NCBI GenBank assembly: GCA_964459465.1
Contig: CAYWLR010000007.1
Location: 1-64,000, forward strand
DNA: 64,000 bases
From: CALAMC01 sp964459465
Lineage (GTDB): Bacteria > Zixibacteria > MSB-5A5 > GN15 > PGXB01
Reading direction: 5' to 3'
Shown: positions 17,897 to 27,058 of the stretch, piece by piece
Position numbering within the stretch: the stretch's first letter is position 1
Layout of the letters: the number at the start of each line of letters is the position of its first letter
Notes under the pieces: generated by a model
The model's input: only the letters and a program-made list of their open reading frames with translations
Told to the model about the DNA's origin: nothing
Database searches by the model: none
Translations under genes and position numbers: made by a program

Positions 17897-19666
17897 ATGC
17901 AGCGAAACGGTCATACCGATAGTAATAAAAACCGGCGTCTGGTGCGGCTTTACAACTATATCAAAAAATACCGGCGCTATTTCTATGCCGGGGCTGCGGC
18001 TATTCTTGGCGCTAATACTTTATTTCTGGCCAATCCATATATATTGAAACTGGCGTTCGACCGGCTGGAGCAGAAAGCCCCGGCCTCCGAACTCTGGATC
18101 TTTGCTGTTCTGATTGTCGCCTTCTCTCTGGTATCCGGTGTCTTCCGCTTCTGGACTCGCCGTACCGTCATCTGGGCTTCGCGACTGATTGAAGCAGATC
18201 TTCGTTCCGATTTATTCGCGCACCTGCTGAAACTTAACCCGACCTTTTATCACAATACCCGGACGGGTGACATCATGGCCCGTGCCACCAACGATATTGA
18301 AGCCGTCCGCATGATGATCGGCCCCGGTATCATGCATATGGCCAACACGGTCGTAATCGGAATTGTCGGCCTGACCATGATGGTCAGCTTGTCGGTGGAG
18401 TTGACCCTTTATGCGTTGATTCCGATGCCGGTGCTTTCTTTTGTCGTGACCAAACTGGGAAATGTTCTGCATAAGAAATACGCCAAAGTGCAGGAGTATT
18501 TCTCGGTTCTGACGGCCAGGGTGCAGGAAAATCTGGCCGGGGTAAGGGTGATACGGGCTTATGGCCGGGAAAACTATGAAATCGATGAGTTCGCGCGGCA
18601 CAGCCGCAAATATATCGACCTGAACATGGAGAGAATAAAAGTTTTCGGGCTGTTTTATCCGCTCATGTTCATGCTGGCCGGGTCGGCGACTCTCATGGTC
18701 TTGTATTTCGGCGGCGGCAAAGTCATCGCCGATGAAATCAGCCTGGGAACAATGGTTGCCTTTTTTGCCTATCTGGCCATGCTGGTTTGGCCGGTCATCG
18801 CGCTGGGCTGGGTGGTTTCGCTCTATCAGCGCGGAACCGCCTCGATGGATCGGCTCAATAAAATTTTCGACACCGTGCCAATGGTGTCTTCCATCGAAAA
18901 CGCCCATAAAAAGGACCGCATCAATGGCCGTATAGAATTCCGCAACCTGACATTCGCCTATAGCGGAACAATCGTTTTGGACTCAATCAATCTGACAATC
19001 GAGCCGGGCATGACGGTCGGCATGGTTGGGCCGACGGCGTCGGGCAAAACAACGCTGGTATCATTGTTAAGCCGATTATACCCGATAAATCGGGGACAGC
19101 TGTTTATTGATGGTATAGATATTAACGACTGGGATCTGGCGACGCTGCGCAATCAGATCGGATTTGTCACACAGGAGGCTTTTCTGTTTTCCGACACGAT
19201 TGAAAATAATATCTCCTTTGGCGTCGATAAAATCAGCCCGGAATCCATCCGGCAGGCGGCGGCGGTTTCGGCTATCGACCGCGAAATCGAGTCATTTCCC
19301 CAGAATTACCAGACCATTCTGGGTGAGCGGGGGATAAACCTGTCGGGTGGCCAGAAACAACGGGTGGCCATTGCCCGGGCGATTGCCTCCGATCCCCGTA
19401 TTTTGATTCTTGACGACGCCACCAGCGCCGTCGATACCGAAACGGAACACCTGATTAACCAATATCTCAAAGATGAACTGGCTCGGCGGACCTCGATTGT
19501 TATATCGCATCGTATTTCGGCGGTCAAAGACGCCGACCTGGTAGTCTATATGAGTGGCGGCCAGATTGCCGAATCCGGAACCCATGAAGAGCTTCTGGAG
19601 CGTGACGGCCTTTATGCCCGGTTATACAAAACGCAGCTTTTGGAAGAAGAACTGGAGAAAATGTAG
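17897..19666 (+). CDS. ABC exporter half-transporter with degenerate ATPase site
   Basis: A 589-residue fusion of a six-helix transmembrane domain (about 20-320) with a nucleotide-binding domain. The ATPase motifs are Walker A GPTASGKT (378-385), canonical signature LSGGQ (482-486) and Walker B ILILDD ending in Asp507, where catalytic subunits have Glu; the switch His is near 538. This Glu-to-Asp change, with the complementary changes in the next gene, is the mark of heterodimeric exporters of the TM287/288 or BmrCD type. The substrate cannot be told. Confidence 0.9.
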   Translation: MQRNGHTDSNKNRRLVRLYNYIKKYRRYFYAGAAAILGANTLFLANPYILKLAFDRLEQKAPASELWIFAVLIVAFSLVSGVFRFWTRRTVIWASRLIEADLRSDLFAHLLKLNPTFYHNTRTGDIMARATNDIEAVRMMIGPGIMHMANTVVIGIVGLTMMVSLSVELTLYALIPMPVLSFVVTKLGNVLHKKYAKVQEYFSVLTARVQENLAGVRVIRAYGRENYEIDEFARHSRKYIDLNMERIKVFGLFYPLMFMLAGSATLMVLYFGGGKVIADEISLGTMVAFFAYLAMLVWPVIALGWVVSLYQRGTASMDRLNKIFDTVPMVSSIENAHKKDRINGRIEFRNLTFAYSGTIVLDSINLTIEPGMTVGMVGPTASGKTTLVSLLSRLYPINRGQLFIDGIDINDWDLATLRNQIGFVTQEAFLFSDTIENNISFGVDKISPESIRQAAAVSAIDREIESFPQNYQTILGERGINLSGGQKQRVAIARAIASDPRILILDDATSAVDTETEHLINQYLKDELARRTSIVISHRISAVKDADLVVYMSGGQIAESGTHEELLERDGLYARLYKTQLLEEELEKM

Positions 19667-19667
19667 A

Positions 19668-21464
19668 ATGTCTGCGGCTGATAATTATCATGATGAAGAG
19701 GTTTTAGGCAAAGCCTATGACTCGCGCCTGATGAAACGGCTTTTGACCTATGTTCGGCCGTATCGCGGGACGCTGGTTATCGCCACCATACTTCTTATCG
19801 CCGGGTCGCTTCTTCAACTTTTGTTACCCATCACGGTTCAAATCGGTATCGATAAGTATTTAATGAACAAGGATTTAGGTGGACTGGGCCGGGTTGCCTT
19901 ACTTTATGGCGGGATTCTCATGGTGGCCTTTGTGCTGACCTATATTCAGGTATATATAACCATGTTTATCGGGCAGAAGGTTCAGTATGACATTCGAATG
20001 CAGATATTCCGACATCTGCAGAAACTCCACCTTGGCTTTTTCGATAAAAATCCGGTCGGGCGACTGGTCACACGAGTCACCAATGATGTAAACGTTCTCG
20101 ACGAGCTGTTCTCATCGGGACTGGTTGAGGTTTTTGGCGACGTTATCACGTTGATAGGCATTGTGATAGCTTTGATTTACTATGATTGGAAACTGGCCCT
20201 TCTGACTCTAATTGTCCTGCCGCTTCTGGTTTGGGCGACAGCCATTTTCCGAAAAAAAGTGCGGGCTATTTATCGGGATATAAGAACCCGCCTGGCGCGA
20301 CTCAATGCCTTTATACAGGAACATATCACCGGAATGACTATAATTCAGCTATTCACACGTGAGAACACGGTTTTCGACAAGTTTTCCACAATCAATAAAC
20401 ATCTGATGGATGGTCACCTCCTGTCAATTTATTACTACGCCGCCTTTTTTCCGGCTGTCGAAATTATTAGCTCGTTATCGCTGGCCATTTTGATTTATTA
20501 TGGCGGTTCCCAGATTGCTGGCGGTGTTCTTACTTTCGGCGAGCTTGTCGCCTTTATTCAACTGGTGCAACGGTTTTATCATCCTATTCGTGATTTAGCC
20601 GAAAAATACAATATTTTGCAGTCATCGATGGCATCATCGGAACGCATTTTCCGCCTTCTGGACACAAAACCGGTCATGAATCAAAAGAAATCGGTAACTG
20701 CGCCGTCGGAATTCAAGGGCAAAATAGAATTCGAAAAGGTCTGGTTTTCATACGATAATAATGAATTTGTCCTGAAGGATGTCTCGTTCACGGTCAATCC
20801 CGGAGAAAAAGTGGCCATAGTCGGGGCGACCGGTGCGGGTAAAACTTCGCTGATGTCTCTTTTATTCCGCTTTTATGACTATCAAAAGGGTGCCATCAAA
20901 CTGGATGATATCGAAATCACGACTTTGCCGGTCGAGACACTCCGGTCTCAGCTGGGATTGGTTTTGCAGGACGTTTTCATTTTTTCGGGCGATTTCGCCG
21001 GGAATATTCGACTGGGCGATGAAAGTATAAGCGATGAACAGGTTGTCTCGACGCTGGAACAGGTCAGCCTTTATGAGCATGTCATGGGCGGCGAAAAAGG
21101 TATTCATACCGAGGTAAAGGAACGCGGAGCGACGCTTTCGACCGGGCAGAAACAGCTATTATCCTTTGCACGGGCCCTGGCCTTTAATCCGAAAATACTG
21201 GTGCTCGATGAAGCCACCAGTTCGGTCGATACGGCCACCGAAAGGCTGATCCAGAAGGCTCTCGACAGGCTTCTGGAGAACCGAACTGCGATAATAATCG
21301 CTCACCGTCTTTCAACTATAGAAAAAGCTGACCGGATAATAGTCCTGCATCACGGGCAAATCCGGGAAATCGGAACGCATCACGAGCTTCTAAACAATCG
21401 CGGCATTTATTATAAGTTGCATCAGATGCAATTCAAGCTGGATGAAATCAAGGCGACGGGGTAG
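19668..21464 (+). CDS. ABC exporter half-transporter, catalytic partner
   Basis: A 598-residue partner of the preceding gene, starting at ATG 19668 one base after the preceding stop; the open frame extends further upstream, but only inside its neighbour. It has a six-helix transmembrane domain and a nucleotide-binding domain with Walker A GATGAGKT (from 386), Walker B ILVLDE with catalytic Glu515, and a degenerate signature LSTGQ (from 490). Its Walker motifs pair with the intact LSGGQ of the partner to make the one competent site. Possible substrates include lipids and drugs. Confidence 0.9.
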   Translation: MSAADNYHDEEVLGKAYDSRLMKRLLTYVRPYRGTLVIATILLIAGSLLQLLLPITVQIGIDKYLMNKDLGGLGRVALLYGGILMVAFVLTYIQVYITMFIGQKVQYDIRMQIFRHLQKLHLGFFDKNPVGRLVTRVTNDVNVLDELFSSGLVEVFGDVITLIGIVIALIYYDWKLALLTLIVLPLLVWATAIFRKKVRAIYRDIRTRLARLNAFIQEHITGMTIIQLFTRENTVFDKFSTINKHLMDGHLLSIYYYAAFFPAVEIISSLSLAILIYYGGSQIAGGVLTFGELVAFIQLVQRFYHPIRDLAEKYNILQSSMASSERIFRLLDTKPVMNQKKSVTAPSEFKGKIEFEKVWFSYDNNEFVLKDVSFTVNPGEKVAIVGATGAGKTSLMSLLFRFYDYQKGAIKLDDIEITTLPVETLRSQLGLVLQDVFIFSGDFAGNIRLGDESISDEQVVSTLEQVSLYEHVMGGEKGIHTEVKERGATLSTGQKQLLSFARALAFNPKILVLDEATSSVDTATERLIQKALDRLLENRTAIIIAHRLSTIEKADRIIVLHHGQIREIGTHHELLNNRGIYYKLHQMQFKLDEIKATG

Positions 21465-21469
21465 CGGGT

Positions 21470-22264
21470 ATGCTTTCGAAAAAACAATTGGGGGAAATAC
21501 ACAATTTTGCGGTTGGGACTGCGACCGCCGCCGGGAAAATTCTGCTTGATAAATCGCGAACACGACATAAAATTTCGTTGAAGGGACGGGTTGACCTTGT
21601 CACCGATGCCGATCTGGCATCGGAAGAATATATAATCAATGCGATAATTGAAAGATTCCCGGATCATTCTATTCTGGCCGAAGAAGGTTCCTCGGTCGAT
21701 AACGGTTCCGAATTCAAATGGGTGATCGACCCTCTTGACGGAACCACCAATTTCGCCCATAATTTTCCTTTTTATTGCGTTTCGATAGGGTGCGAATATC
21801 GCTGTGAAGTAATCACCGGGGTTATTTTCGATCCGGAGCGGGATGAGATGTTCGAAGCTATAAAAAGCGGCGGCGCCCGTCTCAACGGCAAAATTATAAA
21901 AGTTACAAATCAAAGCAGATTGGAGCGGTCTCTTCTGGCAACCGGTTTTCCCTACGATATCGGAACGTCATCGGAAGACAACCTGAAATATTTTCGCCGC
22001 TTCATCAAACGGGCCAGAGCTATCCGCCGGGCCGGGTCGGCGGCCCTGGATTTGGCGTATTTGGCTTGCGGGCGGTTCGACGGTTTCTGGGAGCTGAAAC
22101 TTCACCCCTGGGATACCGCCGCCGGAGTTCTCATTGTCCGTGAAGCCGGGGGCAGGGTGACGGCTTTTGACGGCTCAAAGTATTCCATTTACGATAAATA
22201 TCTTTTGGCCTCCAACGGCCGGATTCATGGCCAGATGAAAGATATTCTGGTCGGGAATTTTTAA
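21470..22264 (+). CDS. suhB: Inositol monophosphatase family protein
   Basis: Mg-dependent sugar-phosphate phosphatase of 264 residues. Metal-site motifs are AEEGSS (70-75), DPLDGTTNFAHNFP (87-100), and WDTAAGVLIVREAGG near 216-230. The true substrate may be inositol-1-phosphate or another sugar phosphate. It follows the ABC pair by 5 bp, and its stop overlaps the stop of the oppositely directed receptor gene by a few bases. Confidence 0.88.
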   Translation: MLSKKQLGEIHNFAVGTATAAGKILLDKSRTRHKISLKGRVDLVTDADLASEEYIINAIIERFPDHSILAEEGSSVDNGSEFKWVIDPLDGTTNFAHNFPFYCVSIGCEYRCEVITGVIFDPERDEMFEAIKSGGARLNGKIIKVTNQSRLERSLLATGFPYDIGTSSEDNLKYFRRFIKRARAIRRAGSAALDLAYLACGRFDGFWELKLHPWDTAAGVLIVREAGGRVTAFDGSKYSIYDKYLLASNGRIHGQMKDILVGNF

Positions 22265-24558
22265 AAAGTATATTTCAGTCCAACGATCGGCAGGATGCCG
22301 GCGTCGAACATGTAGCCGTCGGCAGTATTGACAATCGGATTGTCGTGGTTGGTCACGTTGGAGACGGCCAGGTGGATGTCAAGTTGCCCCAGCCGGAATT
22401 CAGAATATAGTCCCAGCGAGAAATAGGCCGGGAACATGGCGGAGTTTTCCCTTTCCATGCTGTCTTCATGGTAAATTCGGGTGTAACGGTCTGATGGTGT
22501 TGTTCTTTGAGTAGTCGTGAAGGGCGTGTAAGGAAATCCCGAGCGCAGGTTGATATCGGTCCCGAAATTGACCTTCCGGCTTAATGAATAATTAAGCTGG
22601 AAATAAAATTTATGTTCGGCGTTGAGTTCATACGGGACAGTAACGGTTTCATAGGTATTCAAGGCGTGGGTGAATCCATAGGAAGTATAGACGTCTGTTC
22701 GACTCGTCGGAAATTTGTTCAGATCGATTTCAACGCTACCGCCGTAAAAGGACAGCTCACCGGATGAGGTCATGCGGAAAAACTCTTTTGGCACGGATCC
22801 GTCATCGGCGACGGCTTCAAAATCCGGGTCGATGACGGGCAGGTTTGATATGTTCTTGCGGAAAATTCCCAGGCGCCACGATTTGTGGCCCAGAGTCACT
22901 GAATAGAGCATTGTTCTGACCGGTTTCAGATTTGGCAGATTGTACCGTATAAGAACCTGATAGGGATCAAGAATTTTGGCCGAAGGGCTTTCATAGAATG
23001 AGCCCGCGAATAATTCAAGGCTGGTTTTTCCGGAAAAATCATAGACGAATCGATTTCTGACGGCGATAACCCGGCCCATGTCCAAAGAACCGAATTGCTC
23101 TGCGCGCAGGCCCAATCCCATTTTAAATTTACCGGAGTTGAATCGCCCGGTGGTGTACAGGGCGGCTTTGTTTTCGCTGTCGCGTATGACGACTGACCCG
23201 AAAGAGCGATTGAGTTCATATTGATAGACGAAAGGCCGGTCGCTGTTGGCGTCGGGGGGTAAAAAATTCCAATTGATATGGTCGAGGTCAACCGTGCGGG
23301 ACGGAATGGTACTGAAGGTGATGCCGCCGTTGATTTCGACGATTTCCCAAATGTGCGATATATCCAGTCCGCCGATATATTCGGTTCCGGTTGCTTTGAG
23401 ATCGACATCGAATCTTCCGGCGGCGGATGATTTTGCGGCGACGGCGGTGTATTCTTCGGTCCCGATTTTGGCGGCCAATTGTGTCGTTATCAAGGTTCGA
23501 CCGGATATAAATTTCAGCCGCGAACCCAAATATGATTCGCGGGTATTCTGGGCCGATTTTATGCCGGAGGAATTGAGTGCGGTGCCGGCGGTTTTAAGGC
23601 TTAAATAATCGCGAATTTGATAGCCGTCGACATTCAGCTCCAAATCCGGCGTCAGCATCAGTCCGGATGATAAGTACACGTCCTGGAAATTGGTCGGGGG
23701 AATGGTCATTTTGTCGGTTTCAAGTCTGAAATTTTCGATCAATTTATCCAGAACCGACTTGCGCAAAGAGCCGAGAATATAAAAATCGCCGTTGCCATAG
23801 GAGCCGGTGGCCGTGGCCTCGACGGTCGAAAGGCTGGCCGTGGCAATATAGCCGGTGTTATACGGGCTTTTCGTCGTCAACGCAAAAACCGCCGGAATTT
23901 GATAGCGGGCATCGGTTCCCTGCGGCATGAACGAGACGGCCTCGACGACCGAAATCGGGAGAATTGAAAACATGCCGTAATGATTCGGATCATGCCCGAT
24001 ATTGATCCCGTTGAGGTAATAGTCGGGATTAGTGCCGTTCAGACGGATTTTGGAGGAGTGCCCGGAACCCTGTCGGACGGCCTGCGGCTGTTTGACCGCG
24101 GCGATAGGATTCGACGGCACCAGGGAGCGGCGGGCCAAAAGTTCCATCTGATTTTCACCCAATGTCCGGCGCGAATTGTCGATTTCCGGTTCGGGTCGAA
24201 CCTTGATATGCCCGATGTTAATGGGCTTTTCGTCGAGGCGGACAATTACCCGTGAAATATCGGACAATGAATCCAGCCATAAGGTTTGAGTGGCATACCC
24301 GACCGAAGATACTTTGAGACGAAGGTCGGATATTGATTCGCTCTCAAAGTTCAGACCAAACGATCCATCGGGCGCCGAAAATGTTCCTGTAAGCAAGGAA
24401 TCTTCATAAATTACGGTTATGGTTGCGGCCATAATCGGGTCGTTATTTGGGTCAATTATCTGACCGGAAATGGCGAGTTTATCTGCGGAATGGCTTAACC
24501 CGCCCAGTATGCAAATAGCCATAAGAAGGCCGATTTTCTTAATGTAGTTCATAGGCAT
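22261..24558 (-). CDS. TonB-dependent receptor-like outer-membrane protein
   Basis: A 765-residue protein with a signal peptide (KKIGLLMAICILGG) and a carboxypeptidase-regulatory-like beta domain (about 27-110, ISGQIIDPNNDP). A plug region with LNGTNPDYYLNGINIG follows, then a long beta-barrel ending in phenylalanine (GLKYTF), as outer-membrane barrels do. The plug is shorter than in classical siderophore receptors and I see no clear TonB box. It may import a substrate or be a plug-barrel protein of unknown role. No transport partner is adjacent. Confidence 0.8.
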   Translation of the reverse strand: MPMNYIKKIGLLMAICILGGLSHSADKLAISGQIIDPNNDPIMAATITVIYEDSLLTGTFSAPDGSFGLNFESESISDLRLKVSSVGYATQTLWLDSLSDISRVIVRLDEKPINIGHIKVRPEPEIDNSRRTLGENQMELLARRSLVPSNPIAAVKQPQAVRQGSGHSSKIRLNGTNPDYYLNGINIGHDPNHYGMFSILPISVVEAVSFMPQGTDARYQIPAVFALTTKSPYNTGYIATASLSTVEATATGSYGNGDFYILGSLRKSVLDKLIENFRLETDKMTIPPTNFQDVYLSSGLMLTPDLELNVDGYQIRDYLSLKTAGTALNSSGIKSAQNTRESYLGSRLKFISGRTLITTQLAAKIGTEEYTAVAAKSSAAGRFDVDLKATGTEYIGGLDISHIWEIVEINGGITFSTIPSRTVDLDHINWNFLPPDANSDRPFVYQYELNRSFGSVVIRDSENKAALYTTGRFNSGKFKMGLGLRAEQFGSLDMGRVIAVRNRFVYDFSGKTSLELFAGSFYESPSAKILDPYQVLIRYNLPNLKPVRTMLYSVTLGHKSWRLGIFRKNISNLPVIDPDFEAVADDGSVPKEFFRMTSSGELSFYGGSVEIDLNKFPTSRTDVYTSYGFTHALNTYETVTVPYELNAEHKFYFQLNYSLSRKVNFGTDINLRSGFPYTPFTTTQRTTPSDRYTRIYHEDSMERENSAMFPAYFSLGLYSEFRLGQLDIHLAVSNVTNHDNPIVNTADGYMFDAGILPIVGLKYTF

Positions 24559-24719
24559 ATTCCGCTATTGAATCCTACAAACGATATGCCGTTTTAGCTT
24601 AATAGTAGTTGGTAGTTATATTGTTGATATGTAATATGTTATGAAATCAATTAGAGGTGATATCGATGCATTTTGATTCAGCTATGCAATGGAAGTCAGA
24701 ATTTATGAGTCCGGGTTAA

Positions 24720-25529
24720 TTATAATTTACTGCCGTCCGTTGTCATAAACTCTTCTATGAGACGGTTGAATATTTCATAATGAGTTACAAAGAAGAAATG
24801 CCAGGCATTTTCAAAGAGATAATAACGGGCTTGCTTGAAATGATTAACCCATGATTTGGCGAAATTGTCGCCGATGCCATGGTCGGCTTCGATGACAAAA
24901 ATAGGCAGGTCGGGATAGACCGGGGTTTGTTGAGGCGGATGCTTTTGATTATACTCCCGGCACCCGGCCACCGATTCAAATAGCCAGCGCAGATTGCAGT
25001 ATTTCAGGGAGGATTTAACAAAAGAGACCATGCTTTGGTCCACACCCGGACCAATCAAATCGTCATACCATTTGTCGGCCTTGGACACCAGCGCATCGTC
25101 ATCGTATCCAAGCATGAGTTGGGCGAAATTCATGCGGGCGTCGATGATATGTTTAAATCCCTGATATGTGCAGTCAACGAAGGCGATGCCTTTGAGCAAC
25201 GGTCGATCCAGCTTGATCATCTCCGGCAGAATGGCGCTGGCAAAGCTGTGTCCGACCGCCCAGACCGGTTCTTTTATTTCTCTTCCAACCAGAGCCATAA
25301 TGGCTTCGGCGTCGAGCCGCGGGACGAAGACCGGGTCGATGTCTTTGGCGCTTTGGCCGTGACCAAAGAGGTCGATGGTAACAACGCGGTTATTTTTCTT
25401 AAAGTGGTTGATTTGGTACATCCATGACTTGCCATGGCCACCAAGGCCGTGGATGAAGAGAAGGGTATTTTGTCCTCCACCGTAGGAGTCCCAAAACAGG
25501 CCATGGCCGCGATAATCAAAAATCGGCAT
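24720..25529 (-). CDS. Alpha/beta-fold hydrolase
   Basis: A 269-residue single-domain hydrolase. The oxyanion motif HGLGGHG (27-33), nucleophile elbow GHSFAS (Ser95), a C-terminal acidic residue in FVIEADHG and the final His in NAWHFFF complete a plausible catalytic triad. No signal peptide is seen, so it is probably cytoplasmic. Substrate is unknown; esterase and C-C hydrolase are both possible. Confidence 0.85.
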   Translation of the reverse strand: MPIFDYRGHGLFWDSYGGGQNTLLFIHGLGGHGKSWMYQINHFKKNNRVVTIDLFGHGQSAKDIDPVFVPRLDAEAIMALVGREIKEPVWAVGHSFASAILPEMIKLDRPLLKGIAFVDCTYQGFKHIIDARMNFAQLMLGYDDDALVSKADKWYDDLIGPGVDQSMVSFVKSSLKYCNLRWLFESVAGCREYNQKHPPQQTPVYPDLPIFVIEADHGIGDNFAKSWVNHFKQARYYLFENAWHFFFVTHYEIFNRLIEEFMTTDGSKL

Positions 25530-25623
25530 ATTTCCCTCATGACCGGTGACAATGGCATAATTTCAGGTAAATTGCCGATAATGTCAATAAGGCCTTTGAA
25601 ACAAATAGTCGCTATTTGGCGTT

Positions 25624-25651
25624 TTGCAGAAAACGAGGAATATATTATAAT
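25624..25651 (+). promoter_or_regulatory. Promoter of glmM-glmS
   Basis: TTGCAG (25624-25629), a 16-bp spacer and a perfect TATAAT (25646-25651). Predicted initiation near 25658 lies 6 nt before an ATG at 25664 and 33 nt before the TTG at 25691 that has the good ribosome-binding site. Confidence 0.6.
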
Positions 25652-25690
25652 CCGATCAAATAAATGCCATTTTCTTTGGAAAGGTATGAA

Positions 25691-27046
25691 TTGGGAAAAA
25701 CCCTGATAGTTTCGACATCGGGAGTCCGGGGTATTGTCGGCGGCGGCCTCGACCCCGTTCTGGCGACGCGATTTGCCGCTGGATTTGCCACATTACTAAA
25801 AAAGGGTAAAGTGGTTGTCGGCCGCGACAGCCGGGTTACCGGAGATATGATCAGTCGCTCGGTCGTGGCCGGTTTGGTTTCCTGCGGACTCGATGTTATT
25901 GATATCGGCATGGTGCCGACGCCGACGGTGGAAATAGCCGTCACCGGCCTGAAAGCGGTCGGGGGAATATGTATTACCGCCTCGCATAATGGCGCCCAAT
26001 GGAACGCTCTCAAGTTTTTTGATCATAAGGGTGAATTCATCGATAATAAATCTCTGAATAAATTGAAAAAGGTTATCGAATCGGAAAAATTTGCCTATAT
26101 GGATTTTGCGAATATCGGTATGGTCAAAAACGATAATAGCTGGGTTGACCGACATATCGCCAAAGTTCTCAAGCTGCCGGCCGTCGATGTCAGGAAAATA
26201 AGGCGCGCAAAATTCAAAGTAGTCGTCGATGCCATCAACGGGGCCGGGTCAATTGCCTTGCCGAGGCTATTGGAATCATTGGGAGTGAAGGTAATCAGAT
26301 TGAACTGCAACGGTGATGGCAAATTTGTTCATGAGCCGGAGCCGATTCCGAAGAACCTGACGGCGCTTGCCCGGGCGGTTCGCAAGCATAAGGCCGACCT
26401 GGGCATGGCCTGCGATCCTGACGCCGATCGCCTGGCGCTGGTCGATGAGCATGGACGGGCCATCGGCGAGGAGTTGACTCTGGCGCTGGCGGTGAAGTAC
26501 ATTATGTCCCGCAAGAAGGGCAAAGTGGTCATAAATTTATCCACGTCGCGGGTAACGCAGGATGCCGCCGAAGCCTTTGGAGGGCGGGTGCATTATACGC
26601 CGGTCGGCGAAGCCAACGTTGTGGCCGGAATAAGGCATCACCGGGCGGTTATCGGAGGTGAGGGCAACGGCGGGGTGATTTACCCGGCCTGTCATGCCGG
26701 GCGCGACGCTCTGGTCGGGGCGGCCCTGATTTGCTCGCTTCTGGCGCATGAGAAAAAAAGCCTTTCGGAAACCGTTGAAACTTTGCCGAAATACTATACT
26801 ATAAAGCAGAAAGCGGCTCTTCCCGATAAATTCAATCACAGGCTGGCTGCGATGGAAAAGGCCGCCAAAGGCAGTTTCGAAAAATTGAAGTGCGATCACC
26901 GCGACGGAGTTCGTTGCGATTTTTCGAGAGGATGGTTTCAGGTGAGAACGTCCAACACCGAGCCGATCTTTCGAGTCATCGTCGAAACCGACGACAAGAA
27001 GCTGTCGGAAGTAATCGCCGCCGAAGTGATGAGCTTTTTTAAATAA
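25691..27046 (+). CDS. glmM: Phosphoglucosamine mutase-type phosphohexomutase
   Basis: Interconverts glucosamine-6- and glucosamine-1-phosphate for UDP-GlcNAc synthesis; pairing with glmS supports this over a phosphomannomutase. Motifs (TTG numbering) are the catalytic serine in TASHN (Ser98), metal loop DPDADR, sugar loop GEGNGG and phosphate loop RTSNTEP. I prefer TTG 25691, because GGAAAGG (25678-25684) lies 6 nt upstream and the N-terminus then fits the family. An in-frame ATG at 25664 has no such site. It is followed by glmS after 12 bp. Confidence 0.88.
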   Translation: MGKTLIVSTSGVRGIVGGGLDPVLATRFAAGFATLLKKGKVVVGRDSRVTGDMISRSVVAGLVSCGLDVIDIGMVPTPTVEIAVTGLKAVGGICITASHNGAQWNALKFFDHKGEFIDNKSLNKLKKVIESEKFAYMDFANIGMVKNDNSWVDRHIAKVLKLPAVDVRKIRRAKFKVVVDAINGAGSIALPRLLESLGVKVIRLNCNGDGKFVHEPEPIPKNLTALARAVRKHKADLGMACDPDADRLALVDEHGRAIGEELTLALAVKYIMSRKKGKVVINLSTSRVTQDAAEAFGGRVHYTPVGEANVVAGIRHHRAVIGGEGNGGVIYPACHAGRDALVGAALICSLLAHEKKSLSETVETLPKYYTIKQKAALPDKFNHRLAAMEKAAKGSFEKLKCDHRDGVRCDFSRGWFQVRTSNTEPIFRVIVETDDKKLSEVIAAEVMSFFK

Positions 27047-27058
27047 GGATAAGCGCTT

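Noticed and set aside
22255..22266. Frameshift or misassembly where suhB and the receptor gene overlap tail to tail.
   Set aside because: Both proteins have normal C-termini (the receptor ends in the expected Phe); a few bases of stop-codon overlap between converging genes is ordinary.
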